Origin: Acidobacteriaceae bacterium
GTDB taxonomy: Bacteria > Acidobacteriota > Terriglobia > Terriglobales > Acidobacteriaceae
DNA: 6,389 nt
Assembly: GCA_003165855.1 (NCBI GenBank)
Contig: PMXH01000320.1
Location: forward strand, 7,656 to 14,044
Direction of reading: 5' to 3'
Of the stretch, positions 6,376-6,389 are shown one piece after another. The position numbers and the translations under genes were made by a program. Below the pieces are notes generated by a model. The model had not been told where the DNA came from. It did no database searches and was given only the letters and a program-made list of their open reading frames with translations. Positions within the stretch are counted from its first letter, which is position 1; every line of letters starts with the position of its first letter.

Positions 6376-6389
6376 AAAATGCGCCTATG
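6304..6389. other. unexplained right-end tail after the break in the BNR-like gene
   Basis: From about 6304 the family pattern is lost. The last 60 bases are 43% G+C (26 of 60), against 57-68% in the 60-base lines counted just upstream (6001-6120, 6241-6300). In another frame, 6306-6389 is open to the window edge (28 codons, ending ...LLEFLLENAPM) and looks protein-like. Returning to that frame does not restore the propeller sequence, so a single frameshift does not explain the break. The tail may be the edge of an inserted element, a rearranged gene or a chimeric sequence end. No terminal inverted repeat or target duplication can be judged from this little sequence. Confidence 0.4.

Overview
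The window looks like chromosomal DNA from a high-GC bacterium, most plausibly an acidobacterium. Several 60-base lines that I counted are 57-68% G+C. The long secreted beta-propeller proteins, above all the BNR/VPS10-type protein at the right end, resemble families that are abundant in Acidobacteriota. This placement is inference from protein style; there is no rRNA or other marker here.

Layout, left to right. (1) At 3-1064 (+) is the C-terminal part of a multi-pass membrane protein resembling family 39 (PMT/ArnT-like) glycosyltransferases; its N-terminus lies off the window. (2) At 1051-2568 (-) is a secreted protein of about 505 residues built of PQQ-like beta-propeller repeats. Its 3' end overlaps the glycosyltransferase gene tail-to-tail by 14 bp. 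(3) At 2719-5405 (-) is a complete molybdate ABC transporter operon in the order modA, modB, modC: periplasmic binding protein, permease and ATPase. (4) At 5406-5688 is a divergent intergenic region of 283 bp. It holds a good candidate sigma-70 promoter facing right and a weaker -10-like site facing modA. (5) At 5689-6375 (+) is the N-terminal part of a secreted BNR/sortilin-like repeat protein. Its reading frame leaves the family pattern near position 6304, drops into lower-GC sequence and stops early.

How the genes work together: ModA would capture molybdate in the periplasm and pass it to the ModB channel, powered by ModC in the cytoplasm, to supply molybdenum-cofactor enzymes. No modE, Moco-biosynthesis gene or molybdoenzyme is visible. 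The two propeller proteins and the glycosyltransferase have no evident functional link to the transporter.

I found no CRISPR array, tRNA, rRNA, insertion sequence or clear new multi-gene system. The point most worth a second look is the abrupt break in the right-hand gene at about 6304. The variant ligand pocket of ModA and the unassigned PQQ-like protein come next.
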